Assembly: GCA_041562215.1 (NCBI GenBank)
Contig: JBFEYJ010000007.1
Span: forward strand, 1-35,233
DNA from: JBFEYJ01 sp041562215
GTDB taxonomy: Bacteria; Pseudomonadota; Gammaproteobacteria; Thiohalomonadales; Thiohalomonadaceae
Direction: 5' to 3'
Length of the DNA: 35,233 bases
A program made the position numbers and the translations under genes. Under the pieces are notes generated by a model, which had not been told where the DNA came from, did no database searches, and saw only the letters and a list, made by a program, of their open reading frames with translations. This document shows, piece by piece, positions 31,078 to 35,233 of this stretch (positions within the stretch are counted from its first letter, which is position 1; the number at the start of each line of letters is the position of its first letter).

Positions 31078-31367
31078 GGCACTAATCCGGGAAAATGTTG
31101 AACCTGACACCCTGCTGCGTTGTCTTTGAAGCACGGGTGACCGAAAGGGGTTATCCTACCACCTCACCCACTGGTGGGTAAGCAAGAACAACCAGAATGC
31201 ACCACAGAGTCACAAAGGAGTTCGGTGTCGTAGTCGATATTGGAGGGCTTGGGCCAGGTCAGGAGCAAAGCAGGCCAGAGCCGCCAGACAATGACTTATG
31301 TGATTGCCCCCTTGTGGATTCCCTCTCTCCCTGGTGCAGTATCAATTAAAGGAAACCGGTTTTGCCT

Positions 31368-32798
31368 ATGTCAAGAACATCAAATCGCATCTTATCGCTT
31401 TTGCTACTTGGCCTACTGCTAGGAGGATGCACACCTGAGCCTCCCGAGTCCGGCGCAAAAGCTATCCCGGACAAAAAAACCACTGCAACCGACGAGACTG
31501 TTCATGAGTTTCATCTGACCAACGGGATGCAGCTCATCGTCAAGGAGGACCATCGCGCCCCGGTGGTAGTGTCTCAGATCTGGTACCGAATCGGTGCCAG
31601 TTACGAGCACATCGGCATCACCGGCGTCTCACACGTGTTGGAACATATGATGTTCAAGGGCACGAACAAACATCCTACCGGCGAGTTCTCTCGCATCATT
31701 GCGGAAAACGGTGGCAGCGAAAATGCCTTCACGGGCAGCGACTACACCTCATATTTCCAGCAGTTGGAAAAAAGCCGACTGCCTGTGGCCTTCGAACTGG
31801 AGGCCGACCGCATGCGCAACTTGCAGCTCCCACCGCAAGAGTTCGCCAAAGAGGTTAAGGTGGTGATGGAGGAGCGTCGCATGCGTACCGAGGACAAGCC
31901 AACCTCGCTCACCTATGAACAATTCAAAGCCACCGCCTTTAAGGTCAACCCCTATCACAACCCGATAATCGGCTGGATGAACGATCTGGAAAACCTCACA
32001 GTGGAGGATCTGGAGGAGTGGTATCACACCTGGTATTCCCCGAATAATGCCACCCTTGTGGTGGCAGGGGATGTGGAGCCGCAGGAGGTGCTGGCCCTGG
32101 CCAAACAGCACTTCGGCAGCATTGAACCAAGCCGGTTGCCTGAGGACAAGCCACGCAAGGAGCCCGAGCAACATGGTGAGCAGCGTGTCAGCGTTAAACT
32201 GCCCGCTGAGCTGCCACTGCTGCTAATGGGTTACAAAGTACCGGTATTGCGAACCACCGAGGAGAGCTGGCAGGCCTATGCCCTGGAAGTCCTAGCCCAT
32301 GTGCTCGATGGCGGCGATAGTGCCCGCTTAAGCCGGGAATTGGTACGCGGCGAGCAACTGGCCGCCAGTGCTGGCGCCGGTTATGACCTGCTGGCACGCC
32401 ACGACAGCCTCTTGACCCTACAGGCCATCCCAGCCCAGGGACGCAGCATCAAGGAGCTGGAGGCCGCACTACGCGAGCAGATCAAACGCCTGCACGAGAC
32501 GCTGGTCAGCGAAAAGGAGCTCGCGAGGATCAAGGCCCAAGTCACCGCAGGCAAAGTCTATGAGCTGGACTCCATCTTCTACCAGGCGATGCAGATCGGT
32601 ATGCTTGAAACGGTTGGACTCGACTGGCGCGAGGCCGACCGTTATGTGGAGCGCATCAACGCCGTGACCCCGGAACAAATCCGCCAGGTCGCGCTCCGCT
32701 TCCTGCGTGATGAAAACCTGACTGTCGCTATTCTCGATCCACAGCCGCTCAATGCCCAGGCGGTCACAGCTACGGAGGTGAACCATGCGGGCAATTAA
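31368..32798 (+). CDS. M16 family zinc peptidase, lipoprotein
   Basis: This 476-residue pitrilysin-family protease has a lipoprotein signal ending LLGGC (Cys21) and the inverted zinc motif H89-V-L-E92-H93 in 'SHVLEHMMFKGT', with the third zinc ligand Glu expected in 'EVKVVMEERRMRTED' (about 159-173). A second lobe with 'PLLLMGYKVP' and 'LDGGDSARLSRELVRGEQLAASAG' completes the fold. It is half the size of pitrilysin and forms the active half of a two-gene enzyme with the next gene. The likely site is the periplasm, tethered to a membrane. ATG 31368 gives the clean signal; TTG 31362 has better spacing to AAAGGAAA and is possible. ftsY is divergent 290 nt upstream; the gap has a near-palindrome ACCCACTGGTGGGT (31166-31179). 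Confidence 0.93.
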   Translation: MSRTSNRILSLLLLGLLLGGCTPEPPESGAKAIPDKKTTATDETVHEFHLTNGMQLIVKEDHRAPVVVSQIWYRIGASYEHIGITGVSHVLEHMMFKGTNKHPTGEFSRIIAENGGSENAFTGSDYTSYFQQLEKSRLPVAFELEADRMRNLQLPPQEFAKEVKVVMEERRMRTEDKPTSLTYEQFKATAFKVNPYHNPIIGWMNDLENLTVEDLEEWYHTWYSPNNATLVVAGDVEPQEVLALAKQHFGSIEPSRLPEDKPRKEPEQHGEQRVSVKLPAELPLLLMGYKVPVLRTTEESWQAYALEVLAHVLDGGDSARLSRELVRGEQLAASAGAGYDLLARHDSLLTLQAIPAQGRSIKELEAALREQIKRLHETLVSEKELARIKAQVTAGKVYELDSIFYQAMQIGMLETVGLDWREADRYVERINAVTPEQIRQVALRFLRDENLTVAILDPQPLNAQAVTATEVNHAGN

Positions 32799-34113
32799 TC
32801 CCGGACGCGCGCTGCGCACTGTCGCACTGCTGTTCCTTACCACTCTATTTCTTGTGCCACCTGCCCAGGCCAATCCGGATATTGAGCACTGGCTTACCGG
32901 CAATGGCGCCCGTGTCTACTTTGTTCCTGCACCGGAGCTGCCGATGGTAGACATCCGCGTGACCTTTGACGCAGGGAGTGCCCGTGACGGCAAACTGGCG
33001 GGGCTCGCCATGCTCACCAACGGGATGCTCGAAGAGGGTGCCGGCGCCCTTGATGCCAATGCCATTGCCGAGCGCTTCGACAGCCTCGGAGCACACTTTT
33101 CCGCAGGCTCCCAACGCGACATGGCTAGCGCCAGCCTCCGCACCCTCACCGAGCCCAGCCTGCTTAATCCGGCACTGGAAAGCTTCGCCCTACTGCTCGA
33201 ACAGCCAAGCTTCCCGCCCGATGCCCTTGAGCGGGTTCGCTCACAGATGCTCACCGGCCTGCAGCACGAAGAGCAAAACCCTGGAGAGATCGCCTCACGT
33301 GCCTTTTATAAAGCCCTCTACGGGGAGCACCCCTACGGCATCCCTCCTTCCGGCACCGTGGAAAGTGTCCGCGCCATAACCCGAGAGGATCTCCTGGCCT
33401 TCTATCAGCGCTACTATGTGGGGCGCAACGCGGTGGTCGCCATCGTCGGCGCGATCAACCGTGACGAGGCCGAGCGGCTGGCCGATGCTGCTGTGGGCCG
33501 CCTCGCCGAAGGGGCCGCTGCACCCGTTCTGCCTGCCGTCCCATCTCTGGTTCAACCGCAGGAGCAGCACATCGATCATCCCTCAAGCCAGATCCACGTT
33601 CTTGTGGGTGAGCCGGGCATGCGACGCGGTGATGCTGACTACTTCCCACTCTATGTCGGCAACCACATCCTCGGTGGTAGCGGACTGGTATCACGCATCA
33701 GCGAGGAGGTACGGGAAAAACGCGGTCTCTCCTATAGTGCGTACAGCTACTTTGTGCCGATGCGACTGGAGGGGCCTTTCCTCCTCGGTCTACAGACCGC
33801 CAATGACAACCGGGACGAAGCGCTGGCAGTGCTGCGCCAAACCTTGATCGGTTTTGTCGAGGCGGGTCCGACCGAAGAGGAACTGCTCGCGGCGAAAAAG
33901 AACATTACCGGCGGATTCCCCCTGAAAATCGACTCCAACAGCGACATCCTGGGCTACATCTCCATGATCGGTTTCTATAACCTGCCGCTGGACTATCTCG
34001 ATACCTTCAACAATCGGGTAGAGTCGCTCACCACCGCGCAGATCCACGACGCCTTCGCCCGACGCGTCCACCCCGACAAAATGATCACCGTCACTGTCGG
34101 CGGCAAGCCCTGA
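32785..34113 (+). CDS. M16 family peptidase, non-catalytic partner
   Basis: This 442-residue protein has a Sec signal peptide (cleavage near AQA|NP) and both M16 lobes. The region where HxxEH should be reads 'LAGLAMLTNGMLEEG', so it lacks zinc ligands and cannot be catalytic. It keeps the C-terminal Arg/Tyr pair in 'REKRGLSYSAYSYF' that belongs to the substrate-binding site of the partner chain. This is the usual heterodimeric arrangement, as with alpha/beta processing peptidase subunits. Its ATG overlaps the active gene by 14 nt and has a strong ACGGAGGTGAACC ribosome binding site. rsmD starts 3 nt after its stop. Confidence 0.94.
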   Translation: MRAINPGRALRTVALLFLTTLFLVPPAQANPDIEHWLTGNGARVYFVPAPELPMVDIRVTFDAGSARDGKLAGLAMLTNGMLEEGAGALDANAIAERFDSLGAHFSAGSQRDMASASLRTLTEPSLLNPALESFALLLEQPSFPPDALERVRSQMLTGLQHEEQNPGEIASRAFYKALYGEHPYGIPPSGTVESVRAITREDLLAFYQRYYVGRNAVVAIVGAINRDEAERLADAAVGRLAEGAAAPVLPAVPSLVQPQEQHIDHPSSQIHVLVGEPGMRRGDADYFPLYVGNHILGGSGLVSRISEEVREKRGLSYSAYSYFVPMRLEGPFLLGLQTANDNRDEALAVLRQTLIGFVEAGPTEEELLAAKKNITGGFPLKIDSNSDILGYISMIGFYNLPLDYLDTFNNRVESLTTAQIHDAFARRVHPDKMITVTVGGKP

Positions 34114-34115
34114 AG

Positions 34116-34697
34116 ATGGCTAAAGGTAGAAGCAAGGGTGGTGGCAGCAATACGCTGCGCATCATCGGCGGACAATGGCGCGGACGCAAACTGCGCTTTG
34201 CCGATGGCGAGGGTCTCCGCCCCACCACCGACAGGGTGCGCGAAACGCTGTTCAACTGGCTACAGCCGCTCATCGCCGGTGCACACTGCCTGGACCTCTT
34301 CAGCGGCAGCGGATCACTCGGCCTCGAGGCGCTCTCCAGAGGGGCCGGCAAGGTCGTGTTCATCGAACGTAATCCCAAGGCAGTGGCCGCACTGAAGGAG
34401 AACCTGCAGCTGCTGCAAGCCACTAATGCCGAGGTCCATCCAGGCGATGCCATCGCCTGGTTGCGGGGAAAGGCGACGCCTTTTGATGTGATCTTCCTCG
34501 ACCCGCCGTTTCGCAAGGACCTACTAAGTCCAGCCCTCAGCCTTCTTGTGGAAGGAGGCTGGGCTGCCGCCGGCACCCGCGTCTACATTGAGCAGGAGTC
34601 GGAGCTTGGGGAGCCCATCCTGCCACCGGGATGGGTGCTGCTGCGCAGCAAAAAGGCCGGGCAGGTGGGGTATTACTTGGTGGAGGTCAGGGAATAG
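34116..34697 (+). CDS. rsmD: 16S rRNA (guanine(966)-N(2))-methyltransferase RsmD
   Basis: RsmD methylates G966 of 16S rRNA, using SAM, on the assembled small-subunit intermediate. The 193-residue protein shows 'LRIIGGQWRGRKLRF' and 'GLRPTTDRVRETLFNWL', the SAM-binding 'CLDLFSGSGSLGLEALSRGA', 'FIERNPKAVAALKENL' and the catalytic 'FLDPPF' (DPPF) motif. The length is normal (E. coli 198). It begins 3 nt after the M16 partner gene and is followed 108 nt later by coaD, the usual neighbour in gammaproteobacteria. Confidence 0.96.
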   Translation: MAKGRSKGGGSNTLRIIGGQWRGRKLRFADGEGLRPTTDRVRETLFNWLQPLIAGAHCLDLFSGSGSLGLEALSRGAGKVVFIERNPKAVAALKENLQLLQATNAEVHPGDAIAWLRGKATPFDVIFLDPPFRKDLLSPALSLLVEGGWAAAGTRVYIEQESELGEPILPPGWVLLRSKKAGQVGYYLVEVRE

Positions 34698-34805
34698 GAG
34701 GTCGCAAGTCGACCAGTATTAGCCCCACCCGCTTGCCACATAGGAGACGCCTCTCCTCATCAGGCAAAACTGCTATCATGGACTGCCCAACCAGCGAGAG
34801 TTGCG

Positions 34806-35233
34806 ATGCCTGTCACCACGATCTACCCGGGGACATTTGATCCCATCACCAACGGTCACAGTGACCTCATAGCACGTGCCGCTCGACTGTTCGACAAAGT
34901 CGTGGTTGCGGTCGCCGCGAACCCCAAAAAGACACCACTGTTCAATCTCGAGGAACGGGTAGAACTCGCCCGAGAGGTTCTCGCCGGGCTTAAGAATGTC
35001 GAAGTCTGTGGCTTCGACACTCTACTGGCGGATTTTGCCCACCAGCAGGGTGCCAGGGTGATTTTACGGGGCCTGCGCGCCGTTTCCGATTTCGAATATG
35101 AATTCCAGCTTGCCGGAATGAATCGCCGTCTGGCGCCGGATGTGGAGACGCTGTTCCTCACCCCGGCGGAGAAATACACCTTCATCTCCTCCAGCCTGGT
35201 CAAGGAGGTCGCTGCGCTTGGTGGCGATGTTAC
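34806..35233 (+). CDS. coaD: Phosphopantetheine adenylyltransferase CoaD (3' end cut by window)
   Basis: CoaD transfers AMP to 4'-phosphopantetheine to make dephospho-CoA, the fourth step of coenzyme A synthesis. The visible 142 codons start at ATG 34806 with 'TTIYPGTFDPITNGHSDLI', whose TxGH-type loop (NGH at about 16-18) binds ATP. 'EERVELAREVL', 'RGLRAVSDFEYEFQLAGMNRRL' and the final 'TPAEKYTFISSSLVKEVAALGGDV' are diagnostic. About 18-20 residues are missing at the C-terminus because the window ends. GAGAG lies about 8 nt upstream of the start. Confidence 0.97.
   Translation, partial: MPVTTIYPGTFDPITNGHSDLIARAARLFDKVVVAVAANPKKTPLFNLEERVELAREVLAGLKNVEVCGFDTLLADFAHQQGARVILRGLRAVSDFEYEFQLAGMNRRLAPDVETLFLTPAEKYTFISSSLVKEVAALGGDV

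Overview
This 35.2 kb window looks like the chromosome of a free-living or symbiotic gammaproteobacterium, possibly a Chromatiales-like or sulfur-oxidiser-like lineage. The evidence is gene content and order: hslV-hslU-DUF971-ubiE-RDD-ubiJ-ubiB on one strand, the rpoH / ftsX-ftsE-ftsY cluster on the other, and a pair of M16 peptidases followed by rsmD and coaD. Base composition is fairly even and moderately GC-rich. I see no rRNA, tRNA, CRISPR array, integrase or transposase. The placement is inference; no marker here names a genus.

Layout. 1-5.4 kb: a small unknown protein, a lipoprotein lytic transglycosylase with two solute-binding domains (minus), a DegV lipid-binding protein (minus), about 600 bases with decayed coding sequence, and a bile-acid/sodium-symporter-family permease. 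5.6-11.9 kb: the HslVU heat-shock protease, a DUF971 protein, and ubiquinone biosynthesis/assembly genes (ubiE, ubiJ, ubiB) with an RDD membrane protein between ubiE and ubiJ. 12.2-13.6 kb: a malate:quinone-oxidoreductase-like flavoprotein, which would feed electrons to that quinone.

13.6-23.1 kb is the accessory part: an FHA-adenylate cyclase fusion (minus), a stand-alone Cas2/SinR-like protein, a DUF427 protein with an abnormal N-terminus, a VOC protein, a secreted CXXCH (haem c) protein with an Ig-like region, a metallophosphoesterase lipoprotein followed 3 nt later by a small outer-membrane barrel, a DUF805 protein with a pilin-like last helix, a beta-helix/fibronectin/CFI-box-CTERM surface protein whose stop overlaps the start of another small barrel, and an orphan PhnD-type binding protein. 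Several intergenic stretches here carry broken minus-strand reading frames. The repeated arrangement 'exported protein then coupled small barrel' is the most interesting candidate for an undescribed surface system.

23.2-26.9 kb: rdgC (minus) with a terminator-like hairpin in its leader, a macro-domain-like protein, a YqcC homologue, a MarC-family membrane protein and an SDR dehydrogenase. 27.0-27.2 kb: a dispersed-type palindromic repeat and a bidirectional terminator. 27.2-31.1 kb (minus): rpoH with its own clear sigma-70-type promoter, then ftsY-ftsE-ftsX (cell division ABC-like complex and SRP receptor). 31.4-35.2 kb (plus): catalytic and non-catalytic M16 peptidase partners, rsmD, and coaD cut off by the window end.
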